Assembly: GCA_938001865.1 (NCBI GenBank) | Contig: CALLAW010000083.1 | Span: 1 to 64,000 of the forward strand | Length of the DNA: 64,000 nucleotides | Source of the DNA: an uncultured Saprospiraceae bacterium | GTDB taxonomy: Bacteria > Bacteroidota > Bacteroidia > Chitinophagales > Saprospiraceae | Direction of reading: 5' to 3' | The notes under the pieces: model-generated | What the model was told of the DNA's origin: nothing | Seen by the model: only the letters and a program-made list of their open reading frames with translations | The model's database searches: none | Position numbers and translations under genes: made by a program | Shown here: positions 18,478 through 27,862 of the stretch, one piece after another | Position numbering within the stretch: position 1 is the first letter of the stretch | How the letters are laid out: every line of letters begins with the position of its first letter

Positions 18478-19947
18478 CTAGCCAAGCATCTCTCGATGTA
18501 TAAACTGCCTATTGACCCCATACGAGGCGATGAGATATCCTCCTAAGATTAGAGTATTGATACCGAGCTTAGTCATCACTGGCACTTGCATCGCATTTAC
18601 CTGGAGTGCAATGATCACAAATGCTAAGGTAAGTAACAGGGCTAGCAATATCCTCCCTATAGGATAAGGTATCGGATAGTGCCGCTGACCAAGGAGATAA
18701 GCAAGTGTAACCATGGTCATATAACATGCTAGAGCTGCCCATGCTGATGCGACAAATCCAATCTGAGGAAGTAATATGATACTCAATGTCAAGGTAAGAA
18801 TCACTCCGACGATAGAGATATAAGCTCCGTACTGCGTCTTATCAGATAGCTTATACCAGATGGAGATACTGTAGTAAAGTCCAAGGCAAAAGTAAGCGAA
18901 GAGTAAGATAGGAACTACGACAAACCCCTCCGCGTACTTAGTGACATCGGTCAGGTGCTTGAGTATCTCAAGGTAGCACATAATCCCTACGATCACTGCC
19001 CCCATAAAGAGGGTAAATGCCAAGGCAATCGTACCATAGACAGTCCGATCATCAGAGTGTGCAGCATGCTTAAAGAAAAATGGCTCAGCAGCATAATTGA
19101 ATGCTACTGTAACAAGCGATACAAGGGCCGCGATCTTCTGCGGACCAGCATAGAGTCCACCATCACTGAGATTGTCAGCATAGTCGCCACCTAGGAAAAA
19201 CTTCTGTATCGGTACACCAAAAAATTGATTGATAGAGTTAGCAATCCCAACGATGACGAGTGGGGCACAGTACGCTAGCATCTGTCTGATCATCGGTCTA
19301 TCTACCTCTGAGAGTTTCGCTTTCGCTAAAATGGGTAGCATCAAGAGTAGCATCACGGTACTCGTGATCAAGTTAGCCAAGAAGACGTACTCTACATCCT
19401 CTAGCGCAGGGATGATCCCATGCTTACCTACCGGCTTGATCTCTAAGAAATAATAGACGAGTCCTATAGTCAGAATGATATTGAACAGGCGATATGCTGT
19501 GAAGAGGACTGCCTTATTCTCAAGTCGCAATCTTGCATACGGTAAGAGCATCAATACATCAAACCCAATGATAAGCGCAAACCACTTGATATAAAATGCC
19601 TTGTCAGGATATGCTAACCATGTGGAGATAGACCCTGCATTGGAGTAGATCAAACTCACCATCACCATACCTCCTAATACCACAGGTAAGAGTGCAGTAC
19701 TGAATGCCTTACTCAGACTTCCCGTCTTACTTCCAAATCGGAATAACGCTGTATCCATTCTGAATGAAAATAACACTATCAATAAGGTAGAGTAGCCGTA
19801 GAGCTCATTGTATACACCAAAAGAGTAGGTGTCCTCTAACCTCCGAGTAAGGTATGGTACCAAAAAGATGAAATAAAACCCCTTAGACATGATATGCCCC
19901 AATCCGTAGATCGCAGTATGGCTAGCAAGTTGTTTGAGTTGTGACAT
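18478..19947 (-). CDS. Polysaccharide/lipid-linked oligosaccharide flippase (Wzx/MATE superfamily)
   Basis: The 489-residue protein has about 14 hydrophobic segments and opens with 'SHTAIYGLGHIMSKGFYFIF', the usual N-terminal pattern of Wzx-type exporters in the MOP superfamily. Such proteins flip undecaprenyl-linked sugar units across the inner membrane. Bacteroidota often keep one such gene outside polysaccharide loci, and there are no glycosyltransferase genes next to this one. Substrate cannot be deduced. The gene is transcribed alone, converging on the CotH gene. Confidence 0.88.
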   Translation of the reverse strand: MSQLKQLASHTAIYGLGHIMSKGFYFIFLVPYLTRRLEDTYSFGVYNELYGYSTLLIVLFSFRMDTALFRFGSKTGSLSKAFSTALLPVVLGGMVMVSLIYSNAGSISTWLAYPDKAFYIKWFALIIGFDVLMLLPYARLRLENKAVLFTAYRLFNIILTIGLVYYFLEIKPVGKHGIIPALEDVEYVFLANLITSTVMLLLMLPILAKAKLSEVDRPMIRQMLAYCAPLVIVGIANSINQFFGVPIQKFFLGGDYADNLSDGGLYAGPQKIAALVSLVTVAFNYAAEPFFFKHAAHSDDRTVYGTIALAFTLFMGAVIVGIMCYLEILKHLTDVTKYAEGFVVVPILLFAYFCLGLYYSISIWYKLSDKTQYGAYISIVGVILTLTLSIILLPQIGFVASAWAALACYMTMVTLAYLLGQRHYPIPYPIGRILLALLLTLAFVIIALQVNAMQVPVMTKLGINTLILGGYLIASYGVNRQFIHREMLG

Positions 19948-20332
19948 GAGTACGTGACGATTCTAAGTGTCTAGTTACATTTGACGAAAGTAAAGGAATC
20001 TTTTTAAATAAAAGTATGTAGAAATGTCATCTCAAGCGGAGTCAACGAGAGTGGGATCAGAATCAACGAGTATCTGTGGCAAAAGAAGGAGAAACTGCTC
20101 AGCCGACAGTGTATTGCACAACTTGAGATGGAGATCCTTGACTGCTGATCTGCAAAAGCAACAATACTATTGCTACACCCTGACTGAGACCAATAAAATC
20201 GGTTCTTTATCTTGTGTGATGTGGATATCTATGGGTAAAGGTCGATAATGTGTACCTACCCAGTCACCTCATTGGATCCAGTATACTCTGTAACCTGAGG
20301 ATCAGGCAATAAAAGGATGTTAGAGATAAGCT
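19948..20332. other. Intergenic region without recognisable gene
   Basis: A 74-codon open frame at 20024-20248 has no protein-like features and its Ser/Arg/Thr-rich composition looks like a chance frame. No hairpin, promoter or repeat stands out. Confidence 0.4.
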
Positions 20333-21031
20333 ATGAATAAAAGACTGATAACTAAATATAAACTATTAAAGAGATTATACGAGATTGAAATAAGTATAGA
20401 AATTAAATACGGAACTGAATCCTCACAAATAGAACATCTAATAATCAATACATCTTCTAATGAAAATGCAATTGCTGCAAGTCTATCAGAATTCAATGAA
20501 GTATACGGTTCAACAACAAAAATGTACCTGCATTTAATTAATCAGTATCAAAATGAAAATCTCACTACTCATCTTCTGAATTATTGGATGTTTATTTTAT
20601 TGGTGTCAAAAAATGATGCTATTTCACCAGAAACTGAAGAATTTTGGGAACAAGTTAAATTGGAGAATATAAAAGTAAAACGTAAAAATAACAGACTATT
20701 AAATATTCTAAAGAAAGGCTATGTTGGCGGTGATTTTGATAGAGAAATATTTTATTTTGGAATAAATAAACTTATTAAGAGTGAAGTGTTTAAAAGAGTC
20801 TACAGCAAAGATATTGAAGATGAAATCAACTTATTTATCAAAAATCAAACAGAAAGATTAATAACAAATGGTGAAACTATAATACGCAAAAAAAAGAAGT
20901 CAGTAAAAGACTTGTACAAATTAGAAGATATAATCATCCAATTTCAACGATACAATTTGGTATTGAAAATTTCAGTAGAAAAATTAGAACTATTTAAGGT
21001 AGAACAGATTAAAATGAAAGCCTATCTCTAA
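20333..21031 (+). CDS. Hypothetical AT-rich orphan protein
   Basis: The 232-residue protein is not recognised. It has no signal peptide or membrane segment, is rich in Lys, Ile, Asn and Glu, and appears mostly helical with possible coiled-coil parts ('KNQTERLITNGETIIRKKKK'). Codon use is strongly AT-biased compared with ftcD 160 bp downstream, which suggests recent acquisition or a fast-evolving gene. An AGGA-like sequence lies upstream of the ATG. No partner gene, toxin motif or nuclease motif is visible. Confidence 0.65.
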   Translation: MNKRLITKYKLLKRLYEIEISIEIKYGTESSQIEHLIINTSSNENAIAASLSEFNEVYGSTTKMYLHLINQYQNENLTTHLLNYWMFILLVSKNDAISPETEEFWEQVKLENIKVKRKNNRLLNILKKGYVGGDFDREIFYFGINKLIKSEVFKRVYSKDIEDEINLFIKNQTERLITNGETIIRKKKKSVKDLYKLEDIIIQFQRYNLVLKISVEKLELFKVEQIKMKAYL

Positions 21032-21190
21032 CACATGATGATGATGGCATACCCTTCGGGATACACCACATATCATAATTCCGTTAACTTGACGACGACA
21101 AGAGGATTTTTAAATCTCTGACAAATAAGGTAGAATAAGTGATCACTTAACTTATTTTTACGCAAGTAATCTATAACTAACTCAACAGAC

Positions 21191-22885
21191 ATGGCAACAG
21201 TCAAAAGACTTATCGAATGTGTCCCTAACTTCAGCGAAGGGGTCAACGCTACGATCATCCAAAATATCGCAGACGAAATCCGTAATGCGAAAGGTGTACA
21301 ACTCTTAGATGTCGATCCTGGTCAAGCCACAAATCGAACAGTTGTAACATTTGTAGGTGAGCCAGAGGCAGTAATCGATGCTGCATTCTTAGCGATAAAG
21401 AAAGCAAGCCAACTCATAGACATGACTACTCACACTGGCGAGCATCCTCGGATGGGAGCTACTGATGTCTGTCCTCTCATCCCGATCAGTGGTGTGACTA
21501 TGGAAGAGACTGTAGAGTATGCTCAGCGACTCGGTAAGCGAGTAGGAGAAGAACTAGGTATCCCCGTATACCTCTATGAAGAAGCAGCTAGTCAGCCAGA
21601 GAGAAAAAATCTTGCCACTATCAGAGCTGGAGAATACGAAGGGATGGCAGCCAAACTGCTCAAACCTGAGTGGAAACCCGACTATGGACCGACTACCCTT
21701 CCTGTCAAGCACGGTGTAACTGCCATCGGTGCCAGAGACTTCTTGATCGCCTATAATGTCAATCTCAATACTACCTCTGTACGGAGAGCTAACTCAGTTG
21801 CATTCGATGTGAGGGAGAAAGGTCGGATCAAACGAAAAGGCGGCAAACTCGATGGAGATATCCTGAGAGATGCTGATGGCGAACCACTCAGAGAGCCGGG
21901 TGCTTGTCCAGGTGTCAAAGCAATCGGATGGTATATCGCTGAGTATGGAGTAGCCCAGATCTCCATGAACATTACTGACATCAATCAGACTCCTCTTCAC
22001 AAGGCATTTGAAGAGTGTAATCACTCTGCTACTCGGAGAGGACTTAGAGTCACTGGATCAGAGTTAGTCGGTCTAGTACCCAAGCAGGTCATGCTCGATG
22101 CTGGCAGATACTTCCTCAAAAAACAACAACGATCGATCGGAGTAAGCGAAGACGAACTCATCAAAATAGCCGTCAAGTCTATGGGGCTAGACGAGTTGGC
22201 TCCATTTGATCCACGAAAAAAAATCATCGAATATCTCATCACTTCAGAGAGTGGTAGACTCGTAGAGATGTCCCTGACCAAGTTTGCCCATGAGACCTCT
22301 AGCGAAAGCCCAGCTCCCGGTGGTGGGAGTGTAGCTGCCTATGTAGGATCACTCGGCGCTTCTCTCGGTGCTATGGTGGCTAATCTCTCCTCTCATAAGC
22401 GTGGATGGGATGATAAGTGGGAGTACTTCTCAGAGTTGGCGGTAGAGGGGCAGACGATCAAGGATACTCTCCTAGACAAAGTAGACGAAGATACTGATGC
22501 ATTCAATCAGATCATAGATGCCATCAGACTACCAAAGGCAACTGATGCAGAGAAGTCTACGCGTCGATCTGCAATCAATGATGCGACACGACATGCCATA
22601 GAAGTGCCATACTCTGTGATGAAGCTCTGTATCGACGCCTACGACTTCCTAGAGAAGTTGATAGAGACTGGTAATCCTGCCTCTATCTCTGATATCGGAG
22701 TAGGTGTGGCTTGCCTAGACGCTGCGATCATAAGTGCCAGTCTCAATGTCAAGATCAATTGTAAAGACTATCATGACGAAGCCTATGTCACCAAGATGCT
22801 CAATGACACCAATGCACTAGTCACAGTCTCACAAGACAAACGTAATGACTTGATCAGCAAGGTAGAGGCGGTTATCCTAGGATAA
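21191..22885 (+). CDS. ftcD: Bifunctional glutamate formimidoyltransferase / formimidoyl-THF cyclodeaminase
   Basis: The 564-residue protein is a fusion. Residues 1 to about 330 are formimidoyltransferase ('IECVPNFSEG', and 'HTGEHPRMGATD' at 81-92 with the catalytic His), which transfers the formimino group from N-formimino-glutamate to tetrahydrofolate. Residues about 350-564 are cyclodeaminase ('ESPAPGGGSVAAYVGSLGA', 'DTDAFNQI'), which releases ammonia and gives methenyl-THF. The fused form is as in animals and many Bacteroidota. It serves histidine degradation, but no hut genes are adjacent. The ATG at 21191 opens directly on the conserved N-terminus. The EGF-like lipoprotein gene follows after 24 bp. 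Confidence 0.97.
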   Translation: MATVKRLIECVPNFSEGVNATIIQNIADEIRNAKGVQLLDVDPGQATNRTVVTFVGEPEAVIDAAFLAIKKASQLIDMTTHTGEHPRMGATDVCPLIPISGVTMEETVEYAQRLGKRVGEELGIPVYLYEEAASQPERKNLATIRAGEYEGMAAKLLKPEWKPDYGPTTLPVKHGVTAIGARDFLIAYNVNLNTTSVRRANSVAFDVREKGRIKRKGGKLDGDILRDADGEPLREPGACPGVKAIGWYIAEYGVAQISMNITDINQTPLHKAFEECNHSATRRGLRVTGSELVGLVPKQVMLDAGRYFLKKQQRSIGVSEDELIKIAVKSMGLDELAPFDPRKKIIEYLITSESGRLVEMSLTKFAHETSSESPAPGGGSVAAYVGSLGASLGAMVANLSSHKRGWDDKWEYFSELAVEGQTIKDTLLDKVDEDTDAFNQIIDAIRLPKATDAEKSTRRSAINDATRHAIEVPYSVMKLCIDAYDFLEKLIETGNPASISDIGVGVACLDAAIISASLNVKINCKDYHDEAYVTKMLNDTNALVTVSQDKRNDLISKVEAVILG

Positions 22886-22909
22886 GTCTTTAACTATACA
22901 GACTTAAAC

Positions 22910-23635
22910 ATGAAATCAAATCACTTTCTTTTGGTAATTCTACTCCTAGTGCTCTCTATCGGTTGCGAGCCTATTGACCCATGCGAAGATAGAGACTGTG
23001 GACCAGGCAACTGTGTCGAAGGAATCTGTGATTGTCCCTGTGGGTTCACTGGCGACAATTGTGAGGAAGAGGATCTCTGTCTCGATGTAATCTGTTGCAA
23101 TGGCGTATGTGATCCCGTAACACTCACTTGCAATTGCGACACTAATTACTACGGAGAAAGCTGCAATATCTTATGCGTCAATGGAGAGTATGCAGATGGA
23201 AGTTGCAATTGTTCTCCGGGCTACGAAGGGATATCATGTGAAGTTGAAAGCAGGGATGGTTTCCTCGGTTGGTGGGGATGCGAACAATGGACTTGGACTT
23301 CAGCACTTGGTGATTCCACATTCTATGCACCTTCTCTTGGATCTATCAAGTATGAATGTGGTAATAGCACTCCAGAGCTAATAATGTTTGCGACTCCAAA
23401 TAGCAACGGCCTGATGCTTCTCAATCCTGAGTATAGACTCTTAGGCCAAGTGACTCAAAACACTCTCAACTTTGAATTGCAATCCTTTACCGATGTCTCT
23501 ATCTATGGGTCTGCTAGATTAGTTGATAGTCGTACGATGAGTGTTGAACTCTTTGTTACCAATCTCAATACATCTGTAACTGAGGTGGCCGTGGGAAGAT
23601 TTACTATTTATCGCTATTGGAAAGACTGTGATTGA
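22910..23635 (+). CDS. Lipoprotein with EGF-like repeats
   Basis: The 241-residue protein has a lipoprotein signal ending 'LSIGC' (Cys at 19). Residues about 24-110 are Cys-rich and fit EGF/laminin-type modules ('CDCPCGFTGDNCEEE', 'CNCDTNYYGESC', 'CNCSPGYEGISCE'). The C-terminal 130 residues form a beta-rich domain without a recognised family ('GWWGCEQWTW' near its start), of a lipocalin-like size. It should sit in the outer membrane. Only 24 bp separate it from ftcD, so it may be read through from there, although a shared function is not evident. Confidence 0.75.
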   Translation: MKSNHFLLVILLLVLSIGCEPIDPCEDRDCGPGNCVEGICDCPCGFTGDNCEEEDLCLDVICCNGVCDPVTLTCNCDTNYYGESCNILCVNGEYADGSCNCSPGYEGISCEVESRDGFLGWWGCEQWTWTSALGDSTFYAPSLGSIKYECGNSTPELIMFATPNSNGLMLLNPEYRLLGQVTQNTLNFELQSFTDVSIYGSARLVDSRTMSVELFVTNLNTSVTEVAVGRFTIYRYWKDCD

Positions 23636-23662
23636 TCTCTGGGGGAGGTATCGTAGACTCTC

Positions 23663-24253
23663 TTATACGGAGAAGTTGCTCACTGTTCTTTTTCTATAGA
23701 ATATGTACGAGCCATCATACTCCTCCATACCAACATTGTTGAATGACTTGTGATAGTCTGACTTAAATGTATTGCCAAAGTCATCTTCGATTCTAATTTT
23801 CCATCTCCTTATTCTCTCGTACATAATACAGTCATCAGGATTGCTATGCAGACAATTCTCAGGATGTACTCCTCTGATGCTCATTGCTGTTTTGTCTTCT
23901 ATTTCTTTGACATAAAGATATTCTTTTACTTCGATGAGTGTATCAGAGATGTTGTGATACGGAGATGCCTCTGACCACCTATTCCAATCTTGAATCAATA
24001 CATCTAACCGATTGATGTCATTCAATATTTGGACATTATCCAACTCTGTAGAATCCTTCTGCACAAGTAGCTGTTGCAAACTCTCTCTGGCATCTGTGAT
24101 TTCCATGACATAGAATACACTTGGATTAGATTGTTTGACCATTACATTCTTAGGTCCGAAGTACACTTTTGACATTTGCTTAGAGCAAATGGCTTGACCG
24201 TGCAATAGGTGACTGAGTATTATAACCAAAAAGACTGATACACTATATTTCAT
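23663..24253 (-). CDS. Hypothetical secreted protein
   Basis: The 196-residue protein has a signal peptide (about 1-19, ending LLHGQ) and then a mixed domain with four Cys in the mature part (two in 'CLHSNPDDC'). No family is recognised. It starts 14 bp after the stop of the next upstream gene on the same strand (24268-25659), so these two are probably translated from one mRNA and may work together. Confidence 0.7.
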   Translation of the reverse strand: MKYSVSVFLVIILSHLLHGQAICSKQMSKVYFGPKNVMVKQSNPSVFYVMEITDARESLQQLLVQKDSTELDNVQILNDINRLDVLIQDWNRWSEASPYHNISDTLIEVKEYLYVKEIEDKTAMSIRGVHPENCLHSNPDDCIMYERIRRWKIRIEDDFGNTFKSDYHKSFNNVGMEEYDGSYIFYRKRTVSNFSV

Positions 24254-24267
24254 ACTTTCAGATCTAA

Positions 24268-25659
24268 TTATTTTCGATAATCTTTTATGAGTTCATTTCT
24301 GACAACTTGCATGTTCTTCTTATCCAATAAATCTTCATTTCTAAGGAGATACGTAGAGCTTGATTTTTTGAATTTGCCCTCTTCTACCAATTCATCAAAT
24401 TTTTGTGAATATATCTTGCTAATGTCGCCATACTTAGAATAGATGTAGGCTTCAAGTGCTGCGTCACAGGCCCTATCTGCTGGATAATATAGAGGAATAG
24501 TACTACAGAATTTCATAGGGTTAGCATTCTCTCCAAAGAGTGGGAGTTTGTTATTGAAGAAGGATTGAAAATATTGTTCAGCTTCTTTAGAGTGTGTCAT
24601 TTTTAATTCACTTATCCAACTTCTCCAACCGCTCAAGTTTTCACTAGACAACTTATTATTAGTTACTAAGACTTGTGAGGCATAATCCATAATCTGATTA
24701 TACATTTCTGTTTTTAATTTAGTATTGTATTTCCACAAGTCGTGATGCTTGTCAAGCAGTGAGAGATATTGATAGTGATTGTTATTGTTAATCTTGAAAG
24801 ACTGAATCAATGGCTGCAATAAGGTATCATGCCAATAAAAATGGAGTTGCCTGAAAGTAAGCGTACTTGGCTTTTGCAATTCCGTTGTATAGAATGCATT
24901 CAACTCATCATTGTATCCAAAGCGTTTAACGAAGGCTTTTATGATATCTCTACTTGTAGAGAATGAATCTTCTTTGTTTTGAGTAATTAATTTGACATAG
25001 GTACTTTCTGGTATGTGGTGAGTTATACTTGTGTCTTTTGATAAACTACCCACTATCCAATAATTACCTCTTAGGTGGATTGAATCATAGGAATCAATCA
25101 GTCTGCTTGATAGCATGTTGCTCTCTACGCTTTTCCATACAAATTTAAATTCTGGAGATGCTGCATCAAACTCAACTTCTTTACCTTGGAGGGTATATTT
25201 ACATTTTGCAATAACTTTGGAGTGAATCGTAAGGTTTGTTTCATTGTCATATCCCAAGAGTACAGATGCATAGTTAGAGATGCTCCTATAGCCAACAACA
25301 CTCTCCTTAGGTCTAAGTATTACATCATATTTTGAAGGATTCTTTTTTGCTTCGAATATTGGAAACACATCAAACTTACTTCCCTGACCCAAACTGCTTC
25401 CTCTATTCTCTATGAGGTCAAAACTCAGTGTATCGTAAGAGGCACTATATGTAAATTTCTCTATTGTAATCGTGTCATCTGATTTATTCGTAAACGAAAA
25501 TGACAGCCAATTTTTGTCCAAGATATTTGCTTCTGAAAAAGCAATAATTTCAATTTTAATCTTTTGATCTTCATACAGATCTATATCTGTTGAGTGTTGG
25601 CCTACACATATCATGGAGGTGAAGAATAATAAGATTATACTGTTTACACTCTGTTTCAT
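24268..25659 (-). CDS. Hypothetical secreted protein, 463 residues
   Basis: A signal peptide (about 1-20, ending VCVGQ-type) precedes a beta-rich N-terminal half ('LSFSFTNKSDDTITIEKFTY', similar in style to Ig-like domains) and a mainly helical C-terminal half. No catalytic motif is recognised. The gene lies in a minus-strand run with a T9SS protein upstream (35 bp gap) and a small secreted protein downstream (14 bp gap). Function unknown. Confidence 0.7.
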   Translation of the reverse strand: MKQSVNSIILLFFTSMICVGQHSTDIDLYEDQKIKIEIIAFSEANILDKNWLSFSFTNKSDDTITIEKFTYSASYDTLSFDLIENRGSSLGQGSKFDVFPIFEAKKNPSKYDVILRPKESVVGYRSISNYASVLLGYDNETNLTIHSKVIAKCKYTLQGKEVEFDAASPEFKFVWKSVESNMLSSRLIDSYDSIHLRGNYWIVGSLSKDTSITHHIPESTYVKLITQNKEDSFSTSRDIIKAFVKRFGYNDELNAFYTTELQKPSTLTFRQLHFYWHDTLLQPLIQSFKINNNNHYQYLSLLDKHHDLWKYNTKLKTEMYNQIMDYASQVLVTNNKLSSENLSGWRSWISELKMTHSKEAEQYFQSFFNNKLPLFGENANPMKFCSTIPLYYPADRACDAALEAYIYSKYGDISKIYSQKFDELVEEGKFKKSSSTYLLRNEDLLDKKNMQVVRNELIKDYRK

Positions 25660-25694
25660 TTTTTGTAATTTACTCAGAGATTACGGATGCTTCT

Positions 25695-26567
25695 CTAGAG
25701 CTTGATGATCTTGGCAGTCTTTACTCTACCCATAGAATATGTCTTTACCAAATAGACTCCTGGATTCAAGTGTGAAATATCGGTAGAAAGTGATTTAGAG
25801 CTTGCAGCATGAGTAAAGACCTCTTGGCCATTGACATTGAATATACCTACACGATCTTGAAGTTCCTCTGAAGTGATGGTAAGTTCGTCCACGACTGGGT
25901 TAGGAAAGAAACTGATATTCTGCGGCTCCACTTCAGTGGTACTGAGTACTAATTCGCAATCTCCAAAATAAAATTGAGATACCGTCTCTATCAATGTATT
26001 GCCAGGGTTTTGCAATTCGATACGTTCAATAGCCTCTACTGAAGAGAAGCCTACGAACTGCGCAATATTGCTTGCGTCATCGTATGTCACTGTCTGTAGC
26101 AACTCTGTCGACACACCGTATACTCTCATCTCTATGGCTCCAGATCCTATGGGTGAGTATAAGTCAAACGCTATATTGTGTACTGGGATATTCCCAGTAA
26201 AGAGTACATGGGTAGAAGAGAAAAAATTGTTAGATGATATCCCAGGATTTGGAATATCAAAGAATGACCCACTATTTACAAAAAGCATTGTAGCTCCGAC
26301 ACTGGCACCACTATTTGTAAATATTACTCCTTCTTGTATTTCTCCAGCAGGATAACACTCTCCCTCAAGTGAACTCACTGCTGTGCCGCATTTTTGGAAA
26401 TCGTCGACAGGTCCGCCTTCAAAATCTTCAAATGTAAGCGAACTAGGATTAGGGCATGCCTCAAAAAATGCATCCAACGTAGTATAAAATTGGATAGGAT
26501 CTTGCTGAGCTACAAGCGACAAAGTAGTCAGAAAAATAAATAGAGTCAAAAATACAATCTTTTTCAT
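25695..26567 (-). CDS. Secreted protein with T9SS type A sorting domain
   Basis: The 290-residue protein has a signal peptide (1-20, ending LVAQ), a beta-sandwich domain of about 190 residues with 'LTFEDFEGG' near its start, as in choice-of-anchor type domains, and a type A sorting domain from 'ISFFPNPVVDELTI' to 'RVKTAKIIKL'. It is expected on the cell surface. It is the first gene of a three-gene minus-strand run (35 and 14 bp gaps). The binding function is unknown. Confidence 0.85.
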   Translation of the reverse strand: MKKIVFLTLFIFLTTLSLVAQQDPIQFYTTLDAFFEACPNPSSLTFEDFEGGPVDDFQKCGTAVSSLEGECYPAGEIQEGVIFTNSGASVGATMLFVNSGSFFDIPNPGISSNNFFSSTHVLFTGNIPVHNIAFDLYSPIGSGAIEMRVYGVSTELLQTVTYDDASNIAQFVGFSSVEAIERIELQNPGNTLIETVSQFYFGDCELVLSTTEVEPQNISFFPNPVVDELTITSEELQDRVGIFNVNGQEVFTHAASSKSLSTDISHLNPGVYLVKTYSMGRVKTAKIIKL

Positions 26568-26901
26568 ACTTATGCTGCTTTAGGTTTTATCGTAGTGAGT
26601 ATATCAAGTCGGCAACTATTGCTTATCTCTTTGTTCTTTCTACTCTTGACTTAGTAAGCGATAGTGTCAACTCTGTCAATATAAATAGCCCCAAACTAAA
26701 ATAAAGATACGTGAATAATTTCTAGTTTTTGGATTTCTCTTATCTGACAGTTAACAGAAAGGTGGATCTCGAAGTCTTTGACAAACGAGGGTATGTTATC
26801 TCTAATTATGAGACGTTCATCATTTAATCTAAACTTAAAAGAGGCTATTCGTAAAACACGAATAGCCTCCCTGCAAGTCTAGATTTTTGATTTGAAGATT
26901 G
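26568..26901. other. Intergenic region with a terminator
   Basis: It separates two minus-strand units. Apart from the hairpin at 26841-26869, I see no gene or repeat. Confidence 0.45.
26837..26869 (-). terminator. Rho-independent terminator after the SnoaL-like lipoprotein gene
   Basis: GAGGCTATTCGT (26841-26852) and ACGAATAGCCTC (26858-26869) form a perfect 12 bp stem; on the minus strand a TTTT run follows. It lies 33 bp after the stop at 26902. Confidence 0.8.
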
Positions 26902-27765
26902 TCAAAACTTTCCATTTTGATTCTTTCTCTTAGATTCTTCTAGAATAGGTTCTATGACATCCCAATGCTCTACTATCTGTCCATTCTCTAGTCTAAAAAG
27001 ATCATAAAAGGAAGTATCTTCTCCTCTGCCAAATTTGCCTTCACTTATTGCAAGTACAAAGTTACCTTCGCCTAGGATCATGTGATTCTTGGCATACTCC
27101 ATCACAAGTCCATTCTCAGCAAAATATTTCATTGCAGCACCGAATCCTTCAAGACCATCTGCCACTGCTGGATTGTGTTGTTTGTAGTTACTTGCATTGA
27201 TATATTTGGTCAACTTATCATTTTGATGATTAAGCAAGACATCATTAATGAAGCCTTTGATAGTCTCCTTATTATCTTTGGTCTTATCGAGGTCTGTAAT
27301 TTCAGTCGTTCCATCAAATTGGGTTCTGCCGCTTGGGTTAGGCGGTGCTACCTCAATCAAATTATCCCAATGCTCAACGATCAGCCCATTTTCAAATCGA
27401 AATACATCAAAGGCAGCCTTTGGACCAAAAAAATCATACTCGGTATGTGTAAATACAAAGTCACCATCTTCAAATGCTCTTACCACATTAGCCTTAAAAC
27501 CACCTTCTGGTTTGTTTTTTATAACTTCTCCAAAACCTTCTAATCCATCACCTACTGCGAGGTTGTGCTGGATATACTTAGTAGGGTTTATGTAAGATAT
27601 TGGGGTTTGGTCTCCTGTATTAAAACTGTTGAGCAAAGCGACCACTTTCTCTTTGTTTGATAATTCCATTTTTACTTCTTTTTTAGTTTGTGAATTTTTT
27701 GACGAATTACAACTGTTAAGTATCATTACCAGTGTAATAAGCCCGAATTTTAAGAGTGTTTTCAT
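26902..27765 (-). CDS. Lipoprotein with two tandem SnoaL-like (NTF2-fold) domains
   Basis: The 287-residue protein has a lipoprotein signal ending 'ILNSC' (Cys at 19). Two copies of one domain follow (about 36-155 and 165-287): both have 'YIQHNLAVGDGLEGFGEVIKN' / 'YKQHNPAVADGLEGFGAAM' type segments and end 'FRFENGLIVEHWDNL' / 'FRLENGQIVEHWDVI'. This is the SnoaL-like polyketide cyclase / aldol-condensation family. The substrate is unknown. The AraC regulator upstream, on the same strand, could control it. A strong terminator follows the gene. Confidence 0.9.
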   Translation of the reverse strand: MKTLLKFGLITLVMILNSCNSSKNSQTKKEVKMELSNKEKVVALLNSFNTGDQTPISYINPTKYIQHNLAVGDGLEGFGEVIKNKPEGGFKANVVRAFEDGDFVFTHTEYDFFGPKAAFDVFRFENGLIVEHWDNLIEVAPPNPSGRTQFDGTTEITDLDKTKDNKETIKGFINDVLLNHQNDKLTKYINASNYKQHNPAVADGLEGFGAAMKYFAENGLVMEYAKNHMILGEGNFVLAISEGKFGRGEDTSFYDLFRLENGQIVEHWDVIEPILEESKRKNQNGKF

Positions 27766-27862
27766 CGATGAATTTTAATTTAATTAATAATGCAAAGATG
27801 AATATCGGGTCTATTGCGGAAGCTATACTTACATGCTCAATGACTGTAAAAATGGGAAAGTG

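Noticed and set aside
20024-20248. 74-codon open frame upstream of the orphan gene
   Set aside because: Composition looks like a chance frame; no motif, signal or neighbour support.
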